A stretch of DNA of 64,000 nucleotides from Vibrio algivorus (GTDB lineage: Bacteria > Pseudomonadota > Gammaproteobacteria > Enterobacterales > Vibrionaceae), in the NCBI RefSeq assembly GCF_002218005.2, contig NZ_AP018679.1, positions 434,001-498,000 on the forward strand, in the 5' to 3' direction. A program made the translations under genes and the position numbers. A model generated the notes under the pieces. That model did not search any database. It had not been told where the DNA came from and saw only the letters and a program-made list of their open reading frames with translations. Below, one piece after another: positions 16,543 to 23,594 of this stretch. Within the stretch, counting starts at the first letter, position 1. Every line of letters starts with the position of its first letter.

Positions 16543-17388
16543 TCAAGCAATCAAATCATACACATCATCATTGATTGATAAACGTGATACGCTTTCAATT
16601 ATGGTGATTATTTGATACTCATTACCAGCTTCAATTTTTTGGATAATTTCATTTTTACAAATTTCAGTATTGTTTTCAGAGCAATGCTTAATGATGGTTT
16701 TGGCATTATTGATGAGACTTGTAGCTGGTAGTTTCTGACCTGCCATCTCTTTTAACACCCAACCACCTAAATGATACATCGGCGTTAATATTGTTCTTGA
16801 AAACTTCATTGTCAATGTATTGCCTATCGTTACACGAGCAGGGATCCCATACAGTGATAATTGGATATAGCACATCATGGCTGCGGTTTGATCCACATCG
16901 ACACAGTTAGCAAGTAGTAGCTGTTGTGGGTTATATCCTTCAGAATACATAGCATCAGCTAAAGCAACGATCATTCCTCCAGAACCACAAGCGGGTTCAC
17001 TAGCAGTGAGATAACGTTGCGATTCAATAAGCTTTTTATCAAGTGTTAATTGAGCACACATTTTAGATAATGAATAGGGCGTAAAAAATTGGCCCAAGTT
17101 CTTTGAACCGATCTCAAGAGCCATATATATTTCACCAAGTAAATCCCCAAATCCATTTTGTTCAAATGCTTCTGTTAGTAGCCCCGCCATTTTAGTGAAT
17201 TGGTAACGATCTTTTTTCTCATATTGGTTGATGATTTGGAGGTATTTGTTTTCTAGTTCTTCATCTTTCAATGATGCATTATGGATGGCAATAGCAAAAC
17301 AAGTAATGAAATCATCCCATACTTTGTGGCGATGATGATAAGGGGCGGTGCTCTTAAACTCTTTTTCTAGTTCTTTGCGATAGTTCAT
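16543..17388 (-). CDS. N6-DNA-methylase-like protein lacking the catalytic motif
   Basis: 281 residues. SAM-binding features of the type I/N-6 methylase family are present: GQFFTP at 99-104 and EPACGSGGM (motif I) at 131-139, then CVDVD (motif II-like) at 162-166. Downstream, where NPPY/NPPF should follow GNTL (189-192), the sequence reads through MKFSRTILTPMYHLGGW with no N/D-P-P-aromatic. Solitary relatives occur on phages and plasmids. It may bind SAM or DNA without methylating, or be an accessory subunit. It is convergent with the fibre gene and the last gene before the attachment site. Confidence 0.7.
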   Translation of the reverse strand: MNYRKELEKEFKSTAPYHHRHKVWDDFITCFAIAIHNASLKDEELENKYLQIINQYEKKDRYQFTKMAGLLTEAFEQNGFGDLLGEIYMALEIGSKNLGQFFTPYSLSKMCAQLTLDKKLIESQRYLTASEPACGSGGMIVALADAMYSEGYNPQQLLLANCVDVDQTAAMMCYIQLSLYGIPARVTIGNTLTMKFSRTILTPMYHLGGWVLKEMAGQKLPATSLINNAKTIIKHCSENNTEICKNEIIQKIEAGNEYQIITIIESVSRLSINDDVYDLIA

Positions 17389-17504
17389 TTTGTATAATCT
17401 CAGTTACAATGTCACGTTTATGTTTTGGATGATATAGAGAGATTTGAATTAATCGAGAGATGAATGATAATTTGGGAGGGGATTTTCAGCAGAAGTAGCA
17501 AATA

Positions 17505-17524
17505 GCCCTAAATCTGCCCTAAAT
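17505..17524 (+). repeat. Two direct GCCCTAAAT repeats near the attachment site
   Basis: GCCCTAAAT at 17505-17513 and 17516-17524, 11 bp apart (one helical turn), about 65 bp inside the prophage from the start of tdh homology. Such pairs are typical arm-type sites for a tyrosine integrase or sites for an excisionase; the identity is inferred from location. Confidence 0.4.
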
Positions 17525-17586
17525 AAAATATATCTTTTTATAACTCATTGTTTATGAAGTATAAAAACATGTATTTACTAAACTTG

Positions 17587-17742
17587 TTCGAAACTTGGTA
17601 TAAAATGGCAAGCCTCATTCAATCAGGCTTAGATCTGACGCCAATTATCACGCATCATTTCCCAATTGATGATTTCCAAGAGGGCTTCGACACCATGCGT
17701 GGCGGGCTTTCTGGGAAAGTTATCTTAGATTGGACTAAGTAG
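17587..17742 (+). pseudogene. tdh: 3' end of threonine dehydrogenase gene at the prophage junction
   Basis: The 51 residues from FETWYKM to the stop match the C-terminal end of L-threonine 3-dehydrogenase (E. coli Tdh ends [20 protein letters not shown]... and ...GKVILSWD). Homology stops abruptly upstream at about 17587; the codons before it (KYKNMYLLNL) are unrelated. The rest of tdh is absent. The simplest reading is that the prophage integrated in the 3' part of tdh and this is the displaced original end with its own terminator. Whether tdh is restored at the left end cannot be seen. Confidence 0.8.
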
Positions 17743-17774
17743 TTTTAACAGATACAACTTATAAAAAATGCTCT

Positions 17775-17811
17775 AAACCCTCAGTGATTAACTAACCACT
17801 GAGGGTTTTTC
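17775..17811 (+). terminator. tdh terminator
   Basis: AAACCCTCAGTG and CACTGAGGGTTT pair over 12 bases around a ten-base loop, followed by TTT, 33 bases after the tdh stop. Confidence 0.8.
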
Positions 17812-17870
17812 TATTTGAGATAACCTAAAACCAATCAATTACACTTGAATACTTTTTAAAAATCTTATGT

Positions 17871-18230
17871 TTACAATTTTTCTATAATTTGACATTCAGA
17901 GTTCTGGATAATGACTTGGTAGGATAGTGTAGTGTTACTACTTGTGAGATCTAAATTAAGTGGTAAATCCGGAGCCGAAAATTGAAATTGATTAGATGAA
18001 TTACCAGAGACTTGTGAGCTCATAGAGTTTCCACTTTTACTCGATATCTTAACTTGTATAATATCGGCGTTAGTCGTTTTTAATATTAGTTTTGCAGTTT
18101 GCGTGCTTGACTGACAGCTAAGCTCTGAATTTGGGAACGGTTTAAGCATACTTTTTTCAGCAGCTGAAAGTAGAGTAGGTAAGAAAAGAGCGGCGCAGAG
18201 CGCCGCTATAATAGTAGAATAGTGTTTCAT
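17871..18230 (-). CDS. Small exported protein of the curli operon (CsgC-like position)
   Basis: 119 residues with a signal peptide (basic start, hydrophobic core, cleavage near LSAAEK, residue 23-25). The mature part is about 95 residues, beta-strand rich, with two cysteines that could form a disulfide. It begins three bases after the curlin stop, as csgC follows csgA in enterics. CsgC is a small Ig-like periplasmic inhibitor of premature curlin aggregation; size, export and position agree, but sequence identity with CsgC is not evident (no CxC), so it may be a CsgH-type or unrelated chaperone. Confidence 0.5.
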   Translation of the reverse strand: MKHYSTIIAALCAALFLPTLLSAAEKSMLKPFPNSELSCQSSTQTAKLILKTTNADIIQVKISSKSGNSMSSQVSGNSSNQFQFSAPDLPLNLDLTSSNTTLSYQVIIQNSECQIIEKL

Positions 18231-18233
18231 GTC

Positions 18234-19385
18234 TTAGTATTGAGTAACTGTTGCTGTGTTACCCCAGCCACTTACAGTAGTGTTAGACATATTTTCATTG
18301 CCCATCTGTAAAGTAGTTGATGTATTTGCTACACCACTAACATTTGTATACGCAATATTGTCATTACCTAGTTGCGTTGTTAGTGATGTGTTACCCCAAC
18401 CAGAAGTTGTTGAACCTGCAAAGTTGCCATCTCCAACTTGATCAATATTGGTATAGTTAAATACACCAGATGCATCAATATAACCCTGGTTATTATTACC
18501 ATCTTGATCAACTGATGCACTTGAGAAATAAGCGTCATGAGCATTGATACCAGCAGAGTTCATATCACCATTTTGATCTATTGAAGCAGTTACTCCACCA
18601 GAGCCTGTGACTACAATTTCACCATTATTCATTGAGCCATTTTGATTTACTACTGAATTAATACCACCAGAATCACTTACACTTATTAAAGCCGTGTTAG
18701 AAAAACCATCATTCACATTGTTTTGGTTAATAGTGGAGCTCACATATGCTGAATTAGATGTAGAAATGCTTGCTGAGTTACCCACAACACTAAAATCAAC
18801 ACCAAAACCTGTAGCTGATGCTACGGCACCTTGATTAATTGTCGCGTTAACGACAGTTGAATCTGAGGTGGAAATATCGGCAGTATTTGAGCTTAATGCG
18901 ACATCAAAATTTCCAGCAACAGCAAGAGCACCTTGGTTGACAGTTGAATTTACAAATGAGGAGTTTGTGGTTGAAATTCCAGCAGTGTTCGAGCTTGCTG
19001 CAAGGCTCACAAAGCCTGAAGAAGACGCTGAACCTTGGTTAATATTGGAGTTTGTTGCATATGAACTAGCTGTAGTCACTGTTGCAGAGTTATCTGCACC
19101 TAGTGCACCTTGTAAAACATTAGCATCATTAAAAGCACCACCAGTGATCATCACATCTGAGCTACTTTTTGTACCAGCTTGAAATACATTAGCATGGTTG
19201 CTAAAGCCTGAATGTACCTGCGCATTAGATAGATTACCGCTGCTATCACTTGCACTGATTTGTGTGACGGTTACGGTGCTTGCTACACCAGATAACCCTA
19301 CTGTGGAGGTATTATCTACGGCTAATGCTTGCGCACTAAATCCGGTAGCTAAAATGGTTGAAATTGCAATTGTTAACTTTTTCAT
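18234..19385 (-). CDS. csgA: Large CsgA-like curlin (major amyloid subunit)
   Basis: 383 residues with signal peptide (cleavage after AQALA, residue 22). The mature chain consists of roughly 12-13 imperfect repeats with spaced Asn and a conserved Gln (INQGA, VNQNG, IDQNG, VDQDG, IDQVG, ending VTQY), about 19-26 residues each, the pattern that builds the beta-helical amyloid core of curli. E. coli CsgA is 151 residues with five repeats, so this subunit is more than twice as long. The first repeats are longer and Ala/Ser-rich, the last ones Gly/Asn-rich. Sixteen bases separate it from the csgB-like gene. Confidence 0.85.
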   Translation of the reverse strand: MKKLTIAISTILATGFSAQALAVDNTSTVGLSGVASTVTVTQISASDSSGNLSNAQVHSGFSNHANVFQAGTKSSSDVMITGGAFNDANVLQGALGADNSATVTTASSYATNSNINQGSASSSGFVSLAASSNTAGISTTNSSFVNSTVNQGALAVAGNFDVALSSNTADISTSDSTVVNATINQGAVASATGFGVDFSVVGNSASISTSNSAYVSSTINQNNVNDGFSNTALISVSDSGGINSVVNQNGSMNNGEIVVTGSGGVTASIDQNGDMNSAGINAHDAYFSSASVDQDGNNNQGYIDASGVFNYTNIDQVGDGNFAGSTTSGWGNTSLTTQLGNDNIAYTNVSGVANTSTTLQMGNENMSNTTVSGWGNTATVTQY

Positions 19386-19401
19386 AATAAATTCCTTTAT
19401 A

Positions 19402-20001
19402 TTATTTTAGTGTCATGTTGATATTTCTATTCATACCATTAATTATTATTAAACTGCTTTGCCCAGATTGATTGATATCGTATCCAGACATACTTACGTT
19501 GCCGCTATCAACAATGTAAGCAAGATTGCCATTGCCTGACTGGGAGATAGAACCTTCTAGGCTAACTCCAGATTGGCTTAATATGGCTTCATTTTCGTTA
19601 CCATCCTGAATTATCGAACCTGTGTTTCCATATCCAGACTGCATTATGATGGCTAAGTTACTATTCCCGTATTGATCAATACTTGCACTATTGGCGTCAC
19701 CTCCTTGTTTTATTAATGATTTATTATCATTACCTTTTTGAGTTATTGATGCTGTATTTCCAGCATCAAAATCGCTAGATTGCTTTATATAGGCAATATT
19801 TGATTCGCCTGAAATATTTATATAAGAAACGTTATATTTTGTTTGATTTGTTGTTTCGGTTACTAATTCATCTTTTAAGGATAGTTCGCTTTTAGCAAGA
19901 TCTAAATTAGCGATGGCTGTATTTAATGATGCTAAATAAAGAAAAATACTCGAGGAGTATAAAAAAAATGATCTATGTATATTTATGATTTTCATACCCA
20001 A
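19402..20001 (-). CDS. csgB: CsgB-like minor curlin (nucleator)
   Basis: 199 residues with an N-terminal export signal (hydrophobic residues about 8-30). It has seven or so curlin repeats of the form SNIAYIKQSS, NTASITQKGNDN, NSASIDQYGNSN, NTGSIIQDGNEN, LEGSISQSGNGN. It precedes the large curlin in the operon as csgB precedes csgA. CsgB anchors to the cell surface and templates CsgA polymerisation. The C-terminal repeat is irregular and positively charged at the end (NRNINMTLK), as in CsgB where the last repeat is needed for surface attachment. Confidence 0.8.
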   Translation of the reverse strand: MGMKIINIHRSFFLYSSSIFLYLASLNTAIANLDLAKSELSLKDELVTETTNQTKYNVSYINISGESNIAYIKQSSDFDAGNTASITQKGNDNKSLIKQGGDANSASIDQYGNSNLAIIMQSGYGNTGSIIQDGNENEAILSQSGVSLEGSISQSGNGNLAYIVDSGNVSMSGYDINQSGQSSLIIINGMNRNINMTLK

Positions 20002-20345
20002 TCCTTGTGCGTTATTTAATAAGGATTATGGTATTGGCTTCTGATTGTGGCTATAAACTTACAGTTGAATATAAAAGATAATCTATAAACTAAAGTGTGA
20101 GTTTTTTAATTTAATATCTAGAACAAAAGTTTTTATGGTAAAAAACTTTTGAACCTAAGTTTACATTGGCTTGACATTGCCCTAACCTTTGTTAAATAAA
20201 TTTGTATATTTCACGATATATTTCTCAATAATGAGAAATCATCAAAAGGAATCTTTTTTGTTGTGGATGTTAAAGGAGGTTTCAAGTTACTTGTCTAGTA
20301 TGAACATAAAGGGAAGCCTGTGTAGGTAAGGGAATGGAGGGCAGC
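20002..20345. promoter_or_regulatory. Divergent csgB/csgD control region
   Basis: 344 bp of AT-rich DNA without a gene. It holds an 11-bp inverted repeat (20124-20134 with 20141-20151, CAAAAGTTTTT), a candidate csgD promoter at 20171, a perfect 8-bp-arm dyad ATTTCTCA-ATAA-TGAGAAAT at 20220-20239 and an isolated AAAGGAGGT at 20271-20280. In enterics this region integrates many regulators of biofilm formation. Confidence 0.6.
20171..20198 (+). promoter_or_regulatory. Candidate csgD promoter
   Basis: TTGACA at 20171-20176, 16-base spacer, TAAATA at 20193-20198. This would give a leader of about 140 nt before csgD. Predicted by eye only. Confidence 0.4.
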
Positions 20346-20996
20346 ATGGATGAAAAATTATACTTGATAACAAGTAAGACATTACAGTCTTCTTTACTCA
20401 AGGAGAATTTAGAAAGGGAACTGGAGAGGAAAATAGAACCAGTAACATTTAATAATTTTCTCGAATTGATTGACACATTTAATATTAAGCCTGTTCATAT
20501 TGTTCTAGATATGGAATATATTCAAGGCGATATGATTAAAGTCTATCTAAATCATATGCATGAAGAAGGAAGAAAAGCCAAAGAGATTTTAATTAACAAT
20601 AACCATGATATTAGTGTGTCTTTTATTTTGCAATTTCCTAATGTTGTGGGGGTGTTTTTTAAGGATGACTGCCTAGCTAATATAACCAAAGGATTGAGTG
20701 ATGTATTGTCTGGTCGTTTTAGTTTGTCAAATGAATTGTCTCAAAAAATAATTGAATATTATAGAGAAAATGATTTGTTCTCATCGAGAGCATTTGCAGA
20801 TTTAACTTGCCGGGAAGAGGAAATATTAAAGCTACTATTAGTAGGGGCTTCTAATATTCAGATTGCTGAACAATTATTTGTTAGTGAAAATACAGTAAAA
20901 ACACATTTGCATCATGTATTTAAGAAGATAAAAGTAAGAAATAGATTGCAAGCTCTGATGTGGGCAAAAAAATACAAGTTTGATGGGGCTGTATGA
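20346..20996 (+). CDS. csgD: CsgD-like LuxR-family regulator of curli
   Basis: 216 residues from the ATG at 20346, which has GGAGG five bases upstream and gives exactly the length of E. coli CsgD; the in-frame ATG at 20334 overlaps that ribosome site. The N-terminal 140 residues form an atypical receiver-like domain without the usual phospho-acceptor context; residues about 150-210 are the LuxR helix-turn-helix (LTCREEEILKLLLVGASN, QLFVSENTVKTHLHHVFKK). CsgD switches on curlin genes and biofilm matrix. It leads the csgDEFG operon and overlaps csgE by four bases. Confidence 0.88.
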   Translation: MDEKLYLITSKTLQSSLLKENLERELERKIEPVTFNNFLELIDTFNIKPVHIVLDMEYIQGDMIKVYLNHMHEEGRKAKEILINNNHDISVSFILQFPNVVGVFFKDDCLANITKGLSDVLSGRFSLSNELSQKIIEYYRENDLFSSRAFADLTCREEEILKLLLVGASNIQIAEQLFVSENTVKTHLHHVFKKIKVRNRLQALMWAKKYKFDGAV

Positions 20997-21469
20997 AAAA
21001 TATTAATAGTGTCTTATTTATTTGTACCTTATTGATTTCAATTCCCTTTTCAATCAATGCGGAAGTCGAAGCAGTTAACGGTAATGACACTATTGATAGT
21101 AATAATAAAGTAGAAGAAAGCAACATATTACCTGATACAGAAGGTGGAATAAATGGATTGATTGTTGATCAAACTATGACAGTACTGGGGAGAAACTTTT
21201 ACTTTTACTTCTCTCAAAAATTAAATGATAAACATGAAAATCTATCGATAAATCTAAGTGTTAAAGAAAGACCAACAGCATTGTCGGGCAGTATTATTAC
21301 CATCTTTCACTTTAACACTCCCATATATAGAACAAGTTTATCACCTGGCTTACAACAAGCTGAAACTAAGGCAGAACAAGCCGTTGATAACATTTCCGTC
21401 TATTTATTAAGGTGGAAATTAGACAGAAAGTTCTCAGATAAAACCGATCTTGCTCCTGATGAGCTTTAA
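20993..21469 (+). CDS. csgE: CsgE-like curli secretion specificity factor
   Basis: 158 residues with signal peptide (cleavage near SINAEV, residue 23). The core ISVKERP-type segment (NLSVKERPTALSGSIITI) and C-terminal DLAPDEL match CsgE (NLTINERPSARWGSWITI and DLAHDEF in E. coli). CsgE caps the CsgG pore from the periplasm and directs curlin to it. Compared with E. coli it carries an additional acidic stretch of about 30 residues after the signal peptide. Confidence 0.85.
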   Translation: MKNINSVLFICTLLISIPFSINAEVEAVNGNDTIDSNNKVEESNILPDTEGGINGLIVDQTMTVLGRNFYFYFSQKLNDKHENLSINLSVKERPTALSGSIITIFHFNTPIYRTSLSPGLQQAETKAEQAVDNISVYLLRWKLDRKFSDKTDLAPDEL

Positions 21470-21478
21470 GGTGTAATT

Positions 21479-21883
21479 ATGAAAAGGACGTTCAAAACAA
21501 TTATATTCATTAGCTCTGTTATGGCTGGATTTCATGCCCTATCTACAGAGCTAGTTTATCAACCAACCAACCCGAGTTTTGGAGGAAATCCTTATAACGG
21601 ATCCCACCTCTTAAATGTCGCCAATGCTATTAATCAATATGAGCCTGATGATGAGTTGGGTTTAACAGCGGCAGATCGGTTACAAACAACTTTACAATCT
21701 CGACTTCTGAATAACTTGCTAGATGATGTGAGTTCAGGAAAGTCTGATGGTGGTCAATTGGAAACTGACGATTTTATTTTGAATGTAGTTGATGATGGTA
21801 ATGGTGGCTTGACTTTGAACATCTATGACAAAGTCAGCGGAGAATCATCTGTGATCCAAGTTAGCGACCCTTTAGGTAATTAA
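21479..21883 (+). CDS. csgF: CsgF-like curli assembly protein
   Basis: 134 residues with signal peptide (cleavage near LSTEL). The mature N terminus LVYQPTNPSFGGNPYNG is the conserved CsgF segment that inserts in the CsgG channel and forms the second constriction; the rest is a helix and a C-terminal strand domain. CsgF couples secretion to CsgB nucleation at the surface. It lies nine bases after csgE. Confidence 0.88.
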   Translation: MKRTFKTIIFISSVMAGFHALSTELVYQPTNPSFGGNPYNGSHLLNVANAINQYEPDDELGLTAADRLQTTLQSRLLNNLLDDVSSGKSDGGQLETDDFILNVVDDGNGGLTLNIYDKVSGESSVIQVSDPLGN

Positions 21884-21896
21884 TATGGAGAATCAC

Positions 21897-22733
21897 ATGA
21901 TGAAAAAGTTTTATGTAGTCGCCATGGTCATGGTATTAACGGCTTGTTCAAATTCCATCTCGATTCCTGATGCTGAAGAAGAATCCCAACTTATGTACCG
22001 AGGTGTGGCTTATAAAGATTTAATTAATCTACCTAAGCCACAAGGAATTATTATGGTCTCGGTTTATAACTTTAGAGATCAAACTGGTCAGTATCGACCA
22101 CAGCCAAACAGTAATTTCTCTACCGCCGTCTCACAAGGCGCAACGTCGTTATTAACTATGTCTCTTATTGATTCAGGTTGGTTTGCTCCGCTTGAGAGAG
22201 AGGGCTTACAGAATTTGCTTACGGAACGAAAAATTATACGGGCAGCACAAACGAAAGGAGAAGCCTTTAATCAAGGAGGTCAATTACCTTCACTTCAATC
22301 GGCCAACATATTAATTGAAGGTGGTATTGTTGCTTACGATACAAATATTAAAACAGGTGGGTTAGGTGCCCGCTATTTAGGTATTGGGGCTTCCGGTGAA
22401 TACCGAACAGATCAAATCACAGTAAACTTACGATCCGTTGATGTTAGAACAGGTAAGATTTTATCTAGTGTTACTACGACCAAAACCATATTGTCTTATG
22501 AGGTTAGCGCTGGAGCATTTCGCTACATCGACTATAAAGATCTGTTGGAAGTAGAGATGGGTTACACCAATAATGAACCCGTTAATATTGCTTTGATGTC
22601 GGCGATTGATACTGCGGTTATCTATACGGTAATTAAAGGAATTAAAAATAACTTATGGAATCCCGCTAGTGTAGAAGAGCTTAATAATCCGGTTTTCCAA
22701 CGTTATGTTGATGATAAAGTAGAAGTTCTTTAA
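21897..22733 (+). CDS. csgG: CsgG-like outer-membrane curli secretion channel
   Basis: 278 residues from the ATG at 21897 (GGAG six bases upstream); an upstream in-frame ATG at 21885 would spoil the lipoprotein signal. Lipobox LTAC places the lipidated Cys at residue 17. Conserved CsgG stretches are plain: VSVYNFRDQTGQYRP, SNFSTAVSQGATS, EREGLQNLLTERKIIRA, KTILSYEVSAG and GYTNNEPVN. It forms the nonameric pore through which curlins leave the cell. Last gene of csgDEFG, followed by a terminator. Confidence 0.92.
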   Translation: MMKKFYVVAMVMVLTACSNSISIPDAEEESQLMYRGVAYKDLINLPKPQGIIMVSVYNFRDQTGQYRPQPNSNFSTAVSQGATSLLTMSLIDSGWFAPLEREGLQNLLTERKIIRAAQTKGEAFNQGGQLPSLQSANILIEGGIVAYDTNIKTGGLGARYLGIGASGEYRTDQITVNLRSVDVRTGKILSSVTTTKTILSYEVSAGAFRYIDYKDLLEVEMGYTNNEPVNIALMSAIDTAVIYTVIKGIKNNLWNPASVEELNNPVFQRYVDDKVEVL

Positions 22734-22788
22734 ATCTACTATTACGATAACCCATTAGTTCGAATAATAATCTTGCTTAATTTTGAAG

Positions 22789-22812
22789 TGCTCACTCCGG
22801 TGGGCATTTTTT
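22789..22812 (+). terminator. Terminator of csgDEFG
   Basis: TGCTCAC-TCCG-GTGGGCA stem with TTTTTT, 55 bases after the csgG stop. Confidence 0.75.
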
Positions 22813-23237
22813 ATTGCCTATAACTTGTTCATTTTGCAGCTGCTTGAATACATATGTCATTAAATTGACTTAATGGATTGATAATGTTGATAAAAATCAA
22901 ATATTAATGAAATTATGTCACGATAAAATGTATCAACTAGTTCTAATTTCACAGTTTTATAGATGTTATTCACACTTTTGATGACATGCTTCAGTAGAAA
23001 CGCTAGAATTGCGGTCTGTTTAAAATGTAGTGATTGATTTTTAGTTAGTGGTTGTTTTTACATCACAAATTTCTTATGAAATGGCTGTAAATTTTCGGTG
23101 TGAAACTTTATCAAATCCGCGGAAAAATCGATTATCTATAGATAAATAAACAGGTTAGTTCTTTTTACTGAATACATGTTGCTTGTTGTATAGAAAAGCA
23201 ATCTTAATGGATTGTCTACTATTAACAGGCAGTGTAT
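22813..23237. other. Gene-free AT-rich gap before a structured RNA candidate
   Basis: About 425 bp with no open frame of note on either strand and no strong hairpin. TTGCTT (23189) and TCTTAAT (23212) could be a promoter for the structured element that follows. Confidence 0.5.
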
Positions 23238-23402
23238 TGGTAAAGCGACGAAATTAGTCGCATACCAGGTGTTCGTTTAGCTTTTGGTTTGGCCGCTGAT
23301 CAGCTAAACACTAGAACACACATTGGTGGTTACGCATAGCTGGCCGTTACTTTTGTGATGGTTTTTGTAACAAGCTCAGGTTAAATTTCCTGAGCTTTTT
23401 TT
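23238..23402 (+). ncRNA. Candidate structured small RNA ending in a terminator
   Basis: Three strong hairpins in 165 nt with no coding frame. First: TGGTA-AA-GCGAC, loop GAAATTA, GTCGC-A-TACCA (23238-23267). Second: GTGTTC-GTTTAGC pairs with GCTAAAC-ACTA-GAACAC (23269-23319), and its loop contains the palindrome GCTGATCAGC. Third: AAGCTCAGG with CCTGAGCTT and a run of T (23372-23402), a perfect intrinsic terminator. The transcript would end 193 bases before sbcD, so it is a separate RNA or a premature-termination leader. No known family recognised. Confidence 0.55.
23372..23402 (+). terminator. Intrinsic terminator of the structured RNA candidate
   Basis: Nine-pair stem AAGCTCAGG / CCTGAGCTT with eight-base loop and seven T. 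Confidence 0.85.
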
Positions 23403-23461
23403 ATGCCAGTAAGAAAATTTCTCTCTGTCCTTTTTTATTCAAGCGTTTATGGCACAATTCC

Positions 23462-23561
23462 TATACGTAAGTGGCGTCAAGATGCAGAATTCATAGCTAT
23501 CATCCAAGCTTTTAGGTAAGGAAAATTGCTGAAACTCGTATCTTGACGTTACTTGGGTATA
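23462..23561 (-). repeat. Dispersed Vibrio-type repeat, internally deleted copy (100 bp)
   Basis: Both ends of the ~267-bp repeat are present (TATACGTAAGTGGCGTCAAGATG at left, TATCTTGACGTTACTTGGGTATA at right, in part) but the middle ~165 bp is missing. It is inverted relative to the full copies and ends 33 bases before the sbcD start. Confidence 0.75.
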
Positions 23562-23594
23562 TCACATTTTTAACTTGGCGCGCTCAATATTATT

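Noticed and set aside
20271..20331. Leader peptide before csgD (AAAGGAGGT and a short frame MNIKGSLCR)
   Set aside because: The ATG is too far from the ribosome site and the TTG alternative is weak; no attenuator follows.
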